NCBI RefSeq assembly: GCF_900129325.1
Contig: NZ_FQUP01000010.1
Span: 7,501-71,500 of the forward strand
Length of the DNA stretch: 64,000 nucleotides
Reading direction: 5' to 3'
Source of the DNA: Kaistia soli DSM 19436
Lineage (GTDB): Bacteria; Pseudomonadota; Alphaproteobacteria; Rhizobiales; Kaistiaceae
Of this stretch, positions 1 to 9,267 are shown piece after piece; the first letter of the stretch is position 1, and the number at the start of each line of letters is the position of its first letter. The notes beneath the pieces are model-generated. The model was not told the origin of the DNA. It did no database searches and saw only the letters and a list, made by a program, of their open reading frames with translations. The position numbers were made by a program, and so were the translations under genes.

Positions 1-2
1 GC

Positions 3-761
3 CTGTCGCGCCATCATATCATCCGCCAGTGCGAAGCGAGCCTGAAGCGGCTGCGCATCGACGCGATCGATCTCTACCAGCTTCACGAATGGGACGGCCA
101 GACGCCGCTGGAAGAGACGATGGAGGCGCTCGATACTCTCGTTCGCTCAGGCAAGGTGCGCTATGTCGGCGCCTCGAACTTCTCGGGCTGGCAACTGATG
201 AAGGCGATGGAGACCTCGCGCGCCAACCGCTTCTTGCCGCTCGTCAGCCAGCAGATTTATTATTCGCTCGAATCCCGGGATGCCGAATATGAGCTGATTC
301 CGGTCACGCTCGACCAGGGCCTCGGCGTCCTCGTCTGGAGTCCGCTGGCGGGCGGCCTGCTCTCGGGAAAATATCGTCGCGGCCAGACTCCGGCCGAGGG
401 CGGGCGCCACCTCAACGACTGGCACGAACCGCCGATCGCGGACGAGAACCGCCTCTATGACACGATCGAGGTTCTGGTCTCGATCGCGGAAGCGCGCGGA
501 GCCTCGGCGGCCGAAGTGGCGCTGGCCTGGCTGCTCGGCCGCCCGGGCATCACCTCGGTCATCATCGGCGCACGCCACGAGCATCAGCTGACCCGCAATC
601 TCGGCGCGGCCGAGATGAAGCTGACGGACGACGAGCACAGCCGCCTCGACGCGGTCAGCCTGCAGCGGCTGATCTATCCGTATTGGCACCAGCGCGACAG
701 CGCCGCCGCGCGGCTTGGCGCGCCGGAATTGAGCCTCATCGGCTCTTATCTGAAGCGCTGA
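3..761 (+). CDS. Aldo/keto reductase, 5' end cut by the window
   Basis: The frame is open from base 3, so the N-terminus lies outside the window and about 252 residues remain. Visible family signs are the RLRIDAIDLYQLHEWD strand-helix (the aldo/keto reductase signature region), then GKVRYVGASNF, the SPLAGGLLSGKY segment, and a C-terminal RPGITSVIIGAR cofactor-binding segment. These point to an NADP(H)-dependent oxidoreductase of the YajO/Gfo-like AKR branch with a TIM-barrel fold, acting on a carbonyl or sugar-like substrate in the cytosol. The catalytic Asp/Tyr/Lys region is upstream and not visible. A gap of 19 bases precedes the next gene on the same strand, so the two may be cotranscribed. 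The substrate cannot be read from the sequence. Confidence 0.9.
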   Translation: MSRHHIIRQCEASLKRLRIDAIDLYQLHEWDGQTPLEETMEALDTLVRSGKVRYVGASNFSGWQLMKAMETSRANRFLPLVSQQIYYSLESRDAEYELIPVTLDQGLGVLVWSPLAGGLLSGKYRRGQTPAEGGRHLNDWHEPPIADENRLYDTIEVLVSIAEARGASAAEVALAWLLGRPGITSVIIGARHEHQLTRNLGAAEMKLTDDEHSRLDAVSLQRLIYPYWHQRDSAAARLGAPELSLIGSYLKR

Positions 762-780
762 CAATACAGGGAGGAGCGCC

Positions 781-1749
781 ATGGTCGCCAATGACAACCC
801 GGCGGAAGCGATCGGGCGCACCAAATATGATCGGCTGATCGATGCCGCGAAGGCATTGCCGAAACTGCGCGTCGCGGTGGTTCATCCCTGCGACACGGCA
901 TCGTTAGGGGCCGCGCTCGATGCGGCCGCTCTCGGCCTCATAGAGCCGATCCTGGTGGCGCCGCCGGCGAAACTTGATGCCGTTGCCGTGGCCGGCGGCT
1001 TCGACATCGCTCCCTTTCGTCGTGTCGCCGCCGCGCACAGCCATGACGCGGCCGACAAGGCGGTGGCGTTGGTTCGCGCCGGCGACGCCGACGCTTTGAT
1101 GAAGGGCAGCCTGCATACTGATGAACTCATGGGGGCGGTCGTCGCGCGCGAGACCGGGTTGAGGACAGCCAGGCGCATCAGCCATTGCTTCGTCATGGAC
1201 GTGCCGAGCCATGACGATCCCCTGATCATCACCGATGCCGCGATCAACATCGCCCCGACGCTGGATGAAAAGCGCCATATCGTCCAGAACGCCATCGACC
1301 TTGCAGCGGCGCTCCATTTCGACAGTGCCCGCGTCGCCATTCTTTCCGCCATGGAAACCGTCAATCCTGACGTGCCCTCGACAATCGACGCGGCCGCCTT
1401 GTGCAAGATGGCGGATCGCGGCCAGATCACGGGCGGGATCGTCGATGGACCGCTGGCACTCGACAATGCCATTGATCTCGGCTCGGCCGAGATCAAGCAT
1501 ATCCGCTCGCCGGTCGCCGGCCGGGCCAACATCCTCGTCGTTCCCGATCTCGAGGCCGGCAATATGCTGGCAAAGAGCCTGACCTTTCTCGCTGATGCCG
1601 ATGCGGCGGGCATTGTCGTGGGCGCACGCGTGCCGATCATCCTCACGAGCCGCGCCGACTCGCGGAAGAGCCGTCTTGCATCCTGTGCCGTTGCCGCCTT
1701 GCTGGCGGCACAACAGCGCGCGACGACGGCGGCCGCCTTGCTGGCGTGA
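781..1749 (+). CDS. Phosphate acetyl/butyryltransferase family protein
   Basis: This 322-residue protein matches the Pta/Ptb acyl-phosphate transferase fold (acyl-CoA + phosphate to acyl-phosphate + CoA). Evidence is the MKGSLHTDELM segment near residues 107-117, the TDAAINIAPTLDEKRHIVQNA segment, SAMETVNPDVPSTIDAA, and the C-terminal PDLEAGNMLAKSL followed by GARVPIILTSRADS. The length is that of the short single-domain enzymes, often annotated in alphaproteobacteria as enoyl-CoA hydratase/phosphate acetyltransferase. No MaoC-like hydratase domain is present. The ATG follows an AGGGAGG-type ribosome site at about -11. No acetate or butyrate kinase gene is next to it, so its physiological substrate remains open. 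Confidence 0.9.
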   Translation: MVANDNPAEAIGRTKYDRLIDAAKALPKLRVAVVHPCDTASLGAALDAAALGLIEPILVAPPAKLDAVAVAGGFDIAPFRRVAAAHSHDAADKAVALVRAGDADALMKGSLHTDELMGAVVARETGLRTARRISHCFVMDVPSHDDPLIITDAAINIAPTLDEKRHIVQNAIDLAAALHFDSARVAILSAMETVNPDVPSTIDAAALCKMADRGQITGGIVDGPLALDNAIDLGSAEIKHIRSPVAGRANILVVPDLEAGNMLAKSLTFLADADAAGIVVGARVPIILTSRADSRKSRLASCAVAALLAAQQRATTAAALLA

Positions 1750-1894
1750 TCGTCCGCCTATCCCGGCAATGCCGATCTGTCAGCCGACGCGGCGAGTGCT
1801 GCCGAAACGCCAACTGAGCCGGATCGAAGGTTGCGCGGTGGCGCTCCCAAGTTATGCTAACTGGACGGGTGCGCTCGAGCATGGCGAGGAGAGA

Positions 1895-2062
1895 ATGCAC
1901 CAGAACGAAACAATCCAGCAGATGGTTCTCCGCTGCGTCGATTGCGGGCATCTCAACGAATTGACCTATGACCAGGGCGCCGATGGCGAGCAGCTCGGCT
2001 GCGCACGCTGCCGCTCACGGCTCGGCACCGTCGGCGCGGCGAAGCACCCGACGCGTCATTGA
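1895..2062 (+). CDS. Small zinc-ribbon protein, 55 aa
   Basis: A 55-residue frame starts at the ATG at 1895, just after GGCGAGGAGAGA, a good ribosome site. It has two CxxC pairs, CVDC and CARC, about 22 residues apart, as expected of a zinc ribbon. The tail is short and basic. A much longer open frame runs through from upstream, but its N-terminal part is antisense-like arginine-rich sequence overlapping the previous gene, so the internal ATG is preferred. Its function is unknown. It could be a small zinc-binding regulator or an orphan ribbon. No partner is evident; the downstream gene points the other way. Confidence 0.55.
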   Translation: MHQNETIQQMVLRCVDCGHLNELTYDQGADGEQLGCARCRSRLGTVGAAKHPTRH

Positions 2063-2087
2063 CGACGCCGCTTCCGGATCCGATGCG

Positions 2088-3113
2088 CTAGAGCCGGTCT
2101 GAAGTCACGGCGATGGCCAACTGGTAGTCCGCGCTGCTGCGCGGGCCGAGCGTATCACCGATCAGGCGGCCATTTTCGACGCGCGGCAATGTCGTTCCCG
2201 GCTCGATGCCAAGCGCGAAGACGCCGGACTGATAGGAACGCCAGACGAGCAGCGAAGGCAGCGCCGCCTGGCGATAGGCCAGCGTCACGCCGATGCCAAG
2301 CGCCGGATTGCGAAGGCCGACGCCGAGATTGCCATTCTCGTCCGGCGGCAGTTCCAGATGATCGACGATCTCGCGCGTGTCGGACCGCGGCCTCGGTGGC
2401 AGTTCGGCGAAACGCGCCGCGAAATCGCCGAAACCGCCGGTCAGTTCGGTCGCCGCGTCGAGCAGCGGATAGCCGAAATTGAAGTGATAGAGCAGTGCGT
2501 GCGGCGCCGGGTTGAAGCCGCAATTCGTCACGCGGTCGTCAAGTGTGATCGTCCGTCCGCCAAGCGGCAATTCGATGCGCCGACGACGCTCCAGCACGTC
2601 GCCGAATACGCCCGACTGCCGCACCACGCCCTCGCACCACAGCACGCCGCGCTCGACATCGAGCCCATACCCCGCGAGATGAGCCTGCAGAGTCGAGACT
2701 TCGCCATGCTGCGGAAAGTCGCGCTCCGGCCGGTGCGGGCTGACGCTCGTATCGCCGGCGGCACGGCGCGGCGGACCATAATAGTCGAGCCCGCAAGTGA
2801 CGAGGAAGCCGTCGAAATTGCGCAGGAACCCGAAGCCATTCTCGCTCGAGGAAAGCTGCGGCGGATAGCGCATCTGGTTCGGCGAGTGCCAGCCGAGCTG
2901 CACCTGCCCGAGGCTCAGAGCTGACAGATCGAAGCCACGATCGACAGCGACCTCGAAACCGACGCCTGCGGCGTTGCGCGCGATCAATACGCGCTGGCCG
3001 CGGCCGGGCCCGTCTTCCAGGCGGAACAGGCGGATTTCGGCGAGCGCACGGAGATCGGGCGTTTTCGCCGCGAGATCAGCGTCCGAAAAATCGACGGGCA
3101 GGAAATCAGTCAT
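2088..3113 (-). CDS. DUF4432 / aldose-1-epimerase-like protein
   Basis: This 341-residue protein resembles the DUF4432 group of the galactose-mutarotase superfamily. It has the GFEVAVDRGFDLSAL segment near the N-terminus, a central GLDYYGPPRRAAGDTSVSPHRPERDFPQHGEVS histidine-rich loop, and HALLYHFNFGYPLLDA with a further conserved His. The family binds sugars and some members are inducible sugar epimerases or isomerases. Whether this one is catalytic cannot be judged here. It lies on the minus strand downstream of an MFS transporter and a lactonase in the same direction (gap of about 107 bases), which would suit a small sugar or sugar-acid utilisation set; that link is inference. Confidence 0.8.
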   Translation of the reverse strand: MTDFLPVDFSDADLAAKTPDLRALAEIRLFRLEDGPGRGQRVLIARNAAGVGFEVAVDRGFDLSALSLGQVQLGWHSPNQMRYPPQLSSSENGFGFLRNFDGFLVTCGLDYYGPPRRAAGDTSVSPHRPERDFPQHGEVSTLQAHLAGYGLDVERGVLWCEGVVRQSGVFGDVLERRRRIELPLGGRTITLDDRVTNCGFNPAPHALLYHFNFGYPLLDAATELTGGFGDFAARFAELPPRPRSDTREIVDHLELPPDENGNLGVGLRNPALGIGVTLAYRQAALPSLLVWRSYQSGVFALGIEPGTTLPRVENGRLIGDTLGPRSSADYQLAIAVTSDRL

Positions 3114-3220
3114 CCGGATCGGACCTCGCTGGCGCGCCCGCGAGAGACGCGGATCTCCGCCCGGCCACCGCCACGATCATCGCGACGTCACGAGCGGTCC
3201 TGCCTTGGTAGCGTGTTCCG

Positions 3221-4513
3221 TCATGCCTCGCCATCGCCAGGATGGCGCGACACGGCCTTGTCAACGACAGCCTCGGTCGGCGTGATCCGGGTCTTGAGAA
3301 TGATCACGGCCAGAAGGGCAACGAGCGCAAACAACACCATCGGGAGTTCAGGCGAGATCCCCGCCAGCATCGAGCCGCCAAGCACGCCGATTGCTTCGCC
3401 GAGAAAACCGAGCGCCGTATTGTTGCCAAGCACGGCGCCCTGCCGTTCGGGCCCAACCCGCGCTGACAGCAGCCCGCTGAGCGAGGCAAACGAAAGCGCT
3501 AGAGCGATGCTCGCAAGCGCACCGAAGGCAACCGCGACGCTCGCACCCGCCGGGACGAGCACCAGAAGAACCCCGAGCGCACCAAGTGTCGTCGAGATCA
3601 TGCCAAGGCGGCGCATGTCGACCCGCCCGACGAGGATCGGCATGATCACGAGATTGCCGATGCCGGCCGTCAGCGCCAGCGCCGCGTAATCGACCGTCAC
3701 CTCGCCGACCGAAAGGTCGAACACATCGACCAGATATTCGGTGATGACACGCCAGAAGCCCATCGACGCGACGAACACAAGGAAATTAACCAGGTAATAG
3801 GCGCGGAGCGGCTTGTCGGTAAAGACGGTCAGCAGATTGCCGAGACTTGCCGCGATTTTCTGCGATTGGGCGCGGGCATCGGGCGCGTGGGTCTCGCGGA
3901 AGAAGACGACAACCGTGGCGAGCGTCGCCGCGAGGATCGCGAGCATCGCGAGGAAAGGCGGCATGTAGCCGAACCGCGCTGCCGTCGCCCCGCCGAGCAC
4001 GGGCCCGAGCACATAGGAGACGCTGACGACCGACCACATATAGCCGAGATATTTCGGCCGCTCGTCGGGATCGGTGGTGTCGGCAACGACGCTGGTGCCT
4101 ATGGCGGCATTGGCCTCGCCAATTCCGCAGGCCGCGAGCGCGAAAGCCAGCAACCAGAGCATATGCGTCGCGAGGCCGATGCAGATGAGGCCATAGGCGA
4201 TCGTCGTGACCGCTAGCGAGGCGACCAGCACCGGGCGCCGGCCATAGCGATCAGACAAGGCGCCGAGGACGGGCGACCCGACCACCTGTGCCATCGGATA
4301 AAGCATCAGCAGTACGCCGAGCAGCAGCGAGCGCAGCTGCATCGACGCGCCTTCGGGCACATAGGGCGATGTCGGCGACAGCATCATCGGCACGAAGAGC
4401 GTCGCCATCATGGCATAGCCGAGATAGGAAACGCCGACGATCGCATAGACGGGCACGAGGCGAACAAGCGGCTTTGGCGCTGCAGTGCCCCGCAATTCGA
4501 CTGCCGTCATCAT
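3221..4513 (-). CDS. MFS transporter
   Basis: The 430-residue protein is strongly hydrophobic with about 12 predicted membrane segments. It carries the major-facilitator loop 2-3 motif as GALSDRYGRRPVLVAS near residue 85. The middle loop (residues about 210-225, RETHAPDARAQSQK) is hydrophilic, as usual between the two six-helix halves. It is an inner-membrane secondary transporter, and its drug/sugar/acid specificity cannot be assigned. The gene sits between the lactonase (upstream, 60-base gap) and the DUF4432 gene (downstream) on the same strand, so the three may form one transcription unit. The start at 4513 begins MMTAVELRG; a start one codon later is possible. Confidence 0.9.
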   Translation of the reverse strand: MMTAVELRGTAAPKPLVRLVPVYAIVGVSYLGYAMMATLFVPMMLSPTSPYVPEGASMQLRSLLLGVLLMLYPMAQVVGSPVLGALSDRYGRRPVLVASLAVTTIAYGLICIGLATHMLWLLAFALAACGIGEANAAIGTSVVADTTDPDERPKYLGYMWSVVSVSYVLGPVLGGATAARFGYMPPFLAMLAILAATLATVVVFFRETHAPDARAQSQKIAASLGNLLTVFTDKPLRAYYLVNFLVFVASMGFWRVITEYLVDVFDLSVGEVTVDYAALALTAGIGNLVIMPILVGRVDMRRLGMISTTLGALGVLLVLVPAGASVAVAFGALASIALALSFASLSGLLSARVGPERQGAVLGNNTALGFLGEAIGVLGGSMLAGISPELPMVLFALVALLAVIILKTRITPTEAVVDKAVSRHPGDGEA

Positions 4514-4573
4514 CCCCCCCGCTCAAGCCCTGCTCGAAGTCTGGTACGAACCCGCCTGCGAGCGCAACGCCCT

Positions 4574-5611
4574 TCAGCCCGAATAGAGCATCAGCCAGCC
4601 GGCGCCGGGACAATCGAACAGGGCTTCAGCCGATCCGGCGAAGCTGTCGACCCCGAGCGGCACAGCCATGACCCGCGCGGAATCCCATCCGGCAACCAAA
4701 AGATGACCGGCATGAACGAGGAGATGCTGCGGCCATGCCGCTCCCGCGTCGATTTCAGCAACGAGCTTCGGCAACCCACCCCGCACGTCAAAAGCCGCGA
4801 TCGTGTCATGGCCCCTGTTGGCGAGATAGACGAACGCTCCATCAGTCGAACGCTGGATATCGCCGGGGTAATTCCGGTTGGTACGCGTCTTTGCCGGCCC
4901 GGCCCGGAGTGTGCCCGGTGCAGTGGTCCAGTTGGATGGGCCTTCGAGAAAACCGACTGCAAGGTTCGAAGCGAGCTCGCCGCTCACCGCAAGCCGGCCG
5001 TCGGGCAGGAACACGCCATGGCGCGGTCCGGTGCCCGGAGGAAGGTGGTGATCGCCAACGGGCTTCAGCACCGCCGCGCCAGGTGCATCGAGATCGACCG
5101 TAAAGCTGCGGATGCGATCGCCACCGAGATCGATGACAAACAACTTCCCGTCATGAAACAACGCCTGATGGGGATGGGCTGCCTCCTGCCGCTCCGGATC
5201 GGGTCCGCCGCCTTCGAGGAGCAGCTTGGCGGGCGGCCCCTCAAAACTGCCATCCGCAGCAAGCGGCATGAGCGTCAAGTCGCTGGAGCCGTAGTTGACG
5301 GCGACCAGCAGCCGGCCTGACGGATCGACCGCGATGAAGCAGGGGTCATCGCCACTCAGCGCCTCGCCGATCGGGGCCGCCGCCTCACCCGCGACGTGCC
5401 ATGCGAGGATCACCCCGCGCACGCTGCCGCTGCCATAGACGACCGGGAGCGTCGGGTGACGGCATAGCGATGAGAGTTGGCCCACCGTCGCGAGTTGCGA
5501 TCCCTGCCAGCCGCCCGGACCGCCGACGAACCGCCAGAGCCCGTGCTCGGGACCTCTCCCGCGCGCTGCAACCAGCAGGCTCTCGCCCTCTCCGAAGCTC
5601 ACCTCAGCCAT
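4574..5611 (-). CDS. Lactonase family beta-propeller protein
   Basis: About 345 residues from the ATG at 5611. This start is chosen because GGAGA sits 8-12 bases before it, while the open frame 20 codons further out lacks a site. The sequence resembles the Pgl/YbhE seven-bladed propeller (6-phosphogluconolactonase or 3-carboxymuconate cyclase type). Signs are HPTLPVVYGSGS, FIAVDPSGRLLVAVNYGSSDLTLM, HPHQALFHDGKLFVIDLGGDRIRSF, GPRHGVFLPDGRLAVSGELASNL and FVYLANRGHDTIAAFD. The repeated blade pattern and conserved PHQ and GPRHG histidines support hydrolysis of a sugar lactone. It is the first gene of a possible lactonase-MFS-DUF4432 unit. Confidence 0.85.
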   Translation of the reverse strand: MAEVSFGEGESLLVAARGRGPEHGLWRFVGGPGGWQGSQLATVGQLSSLCRHPTLPVVYGSGSVRGVILAWHVAGEAAAPIGEALSGDDPCFIAVDPSGRLLVAVNYGSSDLTLMPLAADGSFEGPPAKLLLEGGGPDPERQEAAHPHQALFHDGKLFVIDLGGDRIRSFTVDLDAPGAAVLKPVGDHHLPPGTGPRHGVFLPDGRLAVSGELASNLAVGFLEGPSNWTTAPGTLRAGPAKTRTNRNYPGDIQRSTDGAFVYLANRGHDTIAAFDVRGGLPKLVAEIDAGAAWPQHLLVHAGHLLVAGWDSARVMAVPLGVDSFAGSAEALFDCPGAGWLMLYSG

Positions 5612-5751
5612 CCGCTTGTCTCCTGGATCTGGCGATTGCTCTTGGGCGGCGCGTGGTCCGCGAATCGGCACAAAGGATCAGCCAGCACTGCACCACCGGC
5701 AACCATTCAAAGGCAAAGACGCAAAGTACCAAACGCTTAGCCATTGCGCTT

Positions 5752-5770
5752 AGTATCTCGCCATGATACT
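5752..5770. promoter_or_regulatory. Inverted repeat AGTATC-N7-GATACT before the ArsR gene
   Basis: Perfect 6-bp arms AGTATC (5752-5757) and GATACT (5765-5770) are separated by 7 bases and end 7 bases before the preferred ArsR start at 5778. ArsR-family repressors usually bind such short inverted repeats in their own promoters, so autoregulation is likely. No binding data are available from sequence alone. Confidence 0.5.
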
Positions 5771-5777
5771 TAGCCAT

Positions 5778-6125
5778 ATGGAACAGTATCAATCCGGCCT
5801 CGATGGGATCTTCCAGGCGCTTGCTGACCCGACGCGCCGCGCGGTGATTGGGCGGCTTGGACGCGGGCCGGCCAGCATCAGCGAACTGGCAGAGCCGTTC
5901 GAGATGGCCCTGCCATCCTTCATGAAGCACATCCATGTGCTGGAACGGAGCGGCTGCATTATCACCCGAAAAGACGGCCGCGTCCGGACCTGTGCGATAG
6001 AGACCGCGGCGCTCGCCATCGTCGGCGACTGGCTTTCAGCCCAGCGCGCGCTCTGGGAAGGCCGAACCGATCGCCTCGAACAATTTCTAGCCGAAGCGAC
6101 AGACCCGAAGGAGACGCCGCGATGA
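5778..6125 (+). CDS. ArsR/SmtB-type winged-helix regulator
   Basis: This 115-residue protein (start at MEQYQSGLDG, 5778) matches the ArsR-like group that accompanies SRPBCC proteins. It has FQALADPTRRAVIGRLGRGPASISELAEPFEMALPSFMKHIHVLERSGCI, a clear winged helix-turn-helix over residues about 8-60, then a wing ITRKDGRVRTC. The metal-binding CxC of classical SmtB proteins is absent, as in other members of this subgroup. An alternative ATG at 5763 lies inside the inverted repeat and is less likely. The stop overlaps the next start by 4 bases (ATGA), so it is cotranscribed and probably translationally coupled with the SRPBCC gene. Confidence 0.9.
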   Translation: MEQYQSGLDGIFQALADPTRRAVIGRLGRGPASISELAEPFEMALPSFMKHIHVLERSGCIITRKDGRVRTCAIETAALAIVGDWLSAQRALWEGRTDRLEQFLAEATDPKETPR

Positions 6126-6598
6126 ACCGCCCATTCGATCCTGACCGCGACCTCGTGATCACGCGCATCATCAAGGCACCACGCCGGAGCGTGTGGCAGG
6201 CTTGGACCGAGCCGGCCAAGCTCGAGCGCTGGTTCCTGCCGGCGCCCTCGCTCTGCCGAGTCATCACCCTTGATCTGAAGCCGGGCGGAGCGCTGCTGAC
6301 CGAGATGAGCGAGAACGGTGGCGCATTCCTGCCGCATATCGACGCCTGCATCCTCGCCGCCGACGAGGATGAGCGCTTCGTGTTCACCGATGCGCTGACC
6401 GCCGGCTGGCGGCCAGGCAAGGAGCCCTTCATGACGGCTGTGATCACCATGAAGGACCATGCCGAGGGCACGGACTACACTGCCCATGCCATGCACAAGG
6501 ACCCGGAAACCCGGGCCCTGCACGAAAAGCTTGGCTTCCATGAAGGTTGGGGCACCGTGACCGAACAACTGGCCCGGCTCGTCGAAGCCGGCGCCTAG
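6122..6598 (+). CDS. SRPBCC (AHSA1-like/START) domain protein
   Basis: The protein has 158 residues. The N-terminal DRDLVITRIIKAPRRSVWQAWTEPAKLERWFLPAP is the typical AHSA1/Activator of Hsp90-like beginning, followed by GGALLTEM, ERFVFTDAL, MTAVITM and a C-terminal helix HEGWGTVTEQLARLVEAG. The fold is a helix-grip that binds hydrophobic ligands. The bacterial group is almost always paired with an ArsR-type gene, as here, and its role is mostly unknown. The same gene pair occurs again near 25.0-25.8 kb, where it is joined to a glutathione S-transferase. Confidence 0.88.
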   Translation: MNRPFDPDRDLVITRIIKAPRRSVWQAWTEPAKLERWFLPAPSLCRVITLDLKPGGALLTEMSENGGAFLPHIDACILAADEDERFVFTDALTAGWRPGKEPFMTAVITMKDHAEGTDYTAHAMHKDPETRALHEKLGFHEGWGTVTEQLARLVEAGA

Positions 6599-6614
6599 CG
6601 GGGCCGAGCCCGCG

Positions 6615-7466
6615 TCAGTCGCGCAGCAATTCGTTGACTGAGGTCTTGGCGCGCGTGCGCTCATCGACGCGCTTGACGATCACGGCGCAGTAGAGCGACG
6701 GCCCTGGTGCGCCATTCGGCAGGGGCTTACCCGGCAGCGAGCCCGACACGACGACCGAATAAGGCGGCACACGGCCGACATGCACTTCGCCAGTCTCGCG
6801 ATCGATGATCTTGGTCGAGGCGCTGATGAACACGCCCATCGAGATCACCGAGCCCTCGCCGACGATCACGCCTTCGACGACTTCGGATCGCGCCCCGATG
6901 AAGCAGTTGTCTTCGATGATCGTCGGGCCGGCCTGCAACGGCTCGAGAACACCGCCGATGCCCACCCCGCCGGAAAGGTGCACATTCTTGCCGATCTGCG
7001 CACAGGAGCCGACCGTCACCCAGGTATCGACCATCGTCCCCTCATCGACGCGCGCGCCGAGATTGACGAAGGACGGCATCAGGATCGCGTTCGGCGCGAT
7101 ATAGGCCGAGCGGCGGACGATGGAGCCCGGTACGGCGCGGAAGCCGGCCTTGGTGAACTCGGCATCGCCCCACCCGTCGAACTTCGACGGCACCTTGTCC
7201 CACCAGGTCGCGCCATCGGGACCGCCTGAAATCGCGACCATCGGATTGAGGCGGAAGGACAGCAGCACCGCCTTCTTCAGCCACTGATGCACCACCCAAT
7301 CGCCGTCGATCTTTTCGGCGACGCGGACCGCGCCGGCATCCAGCAGATCGAGGGCGGTGACGACCGCCTCGCGCACGGCACCCTTGGTATCGACGCCGAT
7401 CGTGGCCCGATCCTCGAAGGCGGCCTCGATGGTCGATTGCAGGCTGGCGAGATCGGCTGATGTCAT
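6615..7466 (-). CDS. dapD: 2,3,4,5-tetrahydropyridine-2,6-dicarboxylate N-succinyltransferase
   Basis: This 283-residue enzyme uses succinyl-CoA to make N-succinyl-2-amino-6-oxopimelate in lysine/diaminopimelate biosynthesis. It has an N-terminal helical region with [21 protein letters not shown], and a left-handed beta-helix of hexapeptide repeats ([49 protein letters not shown]). The C-terminal lobe ends [10 protein letters not shown]. Length and motifs are full and normal. It is the last gene of the leftward rpmH-to-dapD run, 78 bases after the nucleotidase. Its pathway partner dapE is about 20 kb away at 27.4 kb on the other strand. Confidence 0.97.
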   Translation of the reverse strand: MTSADLASLQSTIEAAFEDRATIGVDTKGAVREAVVTALDLLDAGAVRVAEKIDGDWVVHQWLKKAVLLSFRLNPMVAISGGPDGATWWDKVPSKFDGWGDAEFTKAGFRAVPGSIVRRSAYIAPNAILMPSFVNLGARVDEGTMVDTWVTVGSCAQIGKNVHLSGGVGIGGVLEPLQAGPTIIEDNCFIGARSEVVEGVIVGEGSVISMGVFISASTKIIDRETGEVHVGRVPPYSVVVSGSLPGKPLPNGAPGPSLYCAVIVKRVDERTRAKTSVNELLRD

Positions 7467-7544
7467 GACTGTATCCGGCTCCGTTTGGTCGGCCGGGACG
7501 ATATCGGCGATTGCCGTGATGTCAACGCAAGAGGCGTCGTGTCC

Positions 7545-8285
7545 TCAGGGCGAAGTCGTCCTGGCGGCGAGACCATCGACGATGCGGGTCAGGAAGCCGC
7601 CAAGATCATCGGTGAGATAATCGATATGGGCGCCTTCGCTGCCCTCTGTTTCCCAGGCCTCGGCGAGGATCGGCTCGGTCCCGCGCGGCACGATCAGCAC
7701 CGTTGCCATGCCGAGTGCCTTGGGTACTTCGAGATTGCGGGCGAGATCTTCGAACATCGCGGCCTCGCCGGGAACGACGCCATTTTCGGCGAGGAAGCGG
7801 GCATAGGTGTCCGGGTGTGGCTTCGGAACAAGGTCGGCGCGGGCGATGTCGAAGATGTCCTCGAAGCCGCTGCCAAGGCCAAGACGCGCCATCACCTTCT
7901 CGGCATGCACCCGCGACCCATTGGTCAGGATGTAGCGCTTGCCGGGCAGGCGCGCGATCGCATTGGCCAACACCGGATCGGCCTCGACCGGCGAGTGATC
8001 GATATCGTGCACATATTCAAGGAAATCGTCCGGCGCGATGCCATGCTCGACCATCAGCCCGCGCAACGTCGTGCCATAGCGGCGATAATAATCGCGCTGT
8101 AGGAGCTGCGCCTCGGCCTGACCGAGCGAGAGCAGCTTCTGCACATAGTCACGGATGCGGACGTCGACCTGCGCGAAGAGATTCGTGTGACGCGGATAGA
8201 GCGTGTTGTCGAGATCGAACACCCAGGAGCGAACCGGCGCGAAGCGCTCCAGATCCGGCTGGTCGCGGAGCGGGGGCTTGTCCAT
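7545..8285 (-). CDS. Pyrimidine 5'-nucleotidase-like HAD hydrolase
   Basis: About 246 residues from the ATG at 8285; a TTG two codons further out overlaps the argB stop. HAD motif I is seen as WVFDLDNTLYP, motif II as ILTNGSRVHAEKV, and motif IV near PGEAAMFEDLARNLEVPKALGM. The segment ARLPGKRYILTNG is close to yeast Sdt1/Phm8 and bacterial pyrimidine 5'-nucleotidases. It probably dephosphorylates nucleotides or related phosphometabolites in the cytosol. It begins 2 bases after the argB stop, so it is cotranscribed. argB-nucleotidase-dapD is a recurrent order in rhizobial genomes, which supports the call. Confidence 0.88.
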   Translation of the reverse strand: MDKPPLRDQPDLERFAPVRSWVFDLDNTLYPRHTNLFAQVDVRIRDYVQKLLSLGQAEAQLLQRDYYRRYGTTLRGLMVEHGIAPDDFLEYVHDIDHSPVEADPVLANAIARLPGKRYILTNGSRVHAEKVMARLGLGSGFEDIFDIARADLVPKPHPDTYARFLAENGVVPGEAAMFEDLARNLEVPKALGMATVLIVPRGTEPILAEAWETEGSEGAHIDYLTDDLGGFLTRIVDGLAARTTSP

Positions 8286-8287
8286 CG

Positions 8288-9193
8288 TCAACGTTTGATC
8301 AGCGTTCCGGCGCCATGCTCGGTGAAGAGTTCGAGCAGCACCGCGTGCGGGGTCTTGCCATCGAGAATGACGACGCCCTCGACGCCCCGATCGAGCGCCT
8401 CGATGCAGGTCTCGACCTTGGGGATCATGCCGCCGGAGATCGTGCCATCGGCGATCATCGCCTTGGCTTCCGCGACCGTCAGCTCCTTGATCAGGTGCTT
8501 GTTCTTGTCGAACACGCCGGGGACATCGGTGAGGAACAGGAGGCGCGAGGCATGGAGCGCACCGGCGATCGCGCCCGCGAAGGTGTCCGCGTTGACATTA
8601 TAGGTCTCGCCATCCTCGCCCGCGCAGACCGGTGCCAGCACTGGGATGATCTCGGATTTGGCGAGCACTTCGAGGACTTCGGTGCGCACCGTCTTCGGCT
8701 CGCCGACAAAACCGAGATCGACGATCCGCTCGATATTCGAATCAGGATCGACGATCTTTCGGGTCAGCCGCGTCACCGTGACCATGTTGCCGTCCTTGCC
8801 CGTGAGGCCGATGGCGCGGCCGCCGGCTTCCGTGATCGTCTGGACGATTTCCTTATTGATCGAGCCGGCCAGCACCATCTCGACGACCTCGACGGTTGCC
8901 TTGTCGGTGATGCGCATGCCAGCCGCCCATTCGGACTTGATGCCAAGGCGCCCGAGCATCGCATTGATCTGCGGCCCGCCGCCATGCACGACAACCGGAT
9001 TGATTCCAGCGAGCTTCAGCAGCGTGATGTCCTCGGCGAAGGCTTTGCCGAGTTCCTCATCGCCCATCGCATTGCCGCCGAACTTCACTACGACGGTCTT
9101 CTCGTCGTAGCGCAGCATATAGGGGAGTGCCGTAGCAATCAGCTGCGCAGTCAGCACCGGGTCGATGCCGGAGGTGATCCGGGGGTCGGTCAT
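8288..9193 (-). CDS. argB: Acetylglutamate kinase
   Basis: About 301 residues from the ATG at 9193 (MTDPRITSG), which has GGAGA shortly upstream. An alternative start 18 codons out overlaps non-coding sequence. The enzyme phosphorylates N-acetylglutamate, the second step of arginine synthesis. Motifs are [11 protein letters not shown] (phosphate loop with the conserved Lys), [18 protein letters not shown] (substrate loop), [14 protein letters not shown], and [25 protein letters not shown] with C-terminal GAGTLI. The N-terminal helix typical of arginine-sensitive hexameric forms seems present ([18 protein letters not shown]). The gene follows engB in the leftward run. Confidence 0.97.
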   Translation of the reverse strand: MTDPRITSGIDPVLTAQLIATALPYMLRYDEKTVVVKFGGNAMGDEELGKAFAEDITLLKLAGINPVVVHGGGPQINAMLGRLGIKSEWAAGMRITDKATVEVVEMVLAGSINKEIVQTITEAGGRAIGLTGKDGNMVTVTRLTRKIVDPDSNIERIVDLGFVGEPKTVRTEVLEVLAKSEIIPVLAPVCAGEDGETYNVNADTFAGAIAGALHASRLLFLTDVPGVFDKNKHLIKELTVAEAKAMIADGTISGGMIPKVETCIEALDRGVEGVVILDGKTPHAVLLELFTEHGAGTLIKR

Positions 9194-9267
9194 AGGAAAT
9201 CTCCGCTCGGGGCAGCGCTCTATAACGAGTTTGACATGGCGGAACAATGACGCCGCGCCATCTCCGG

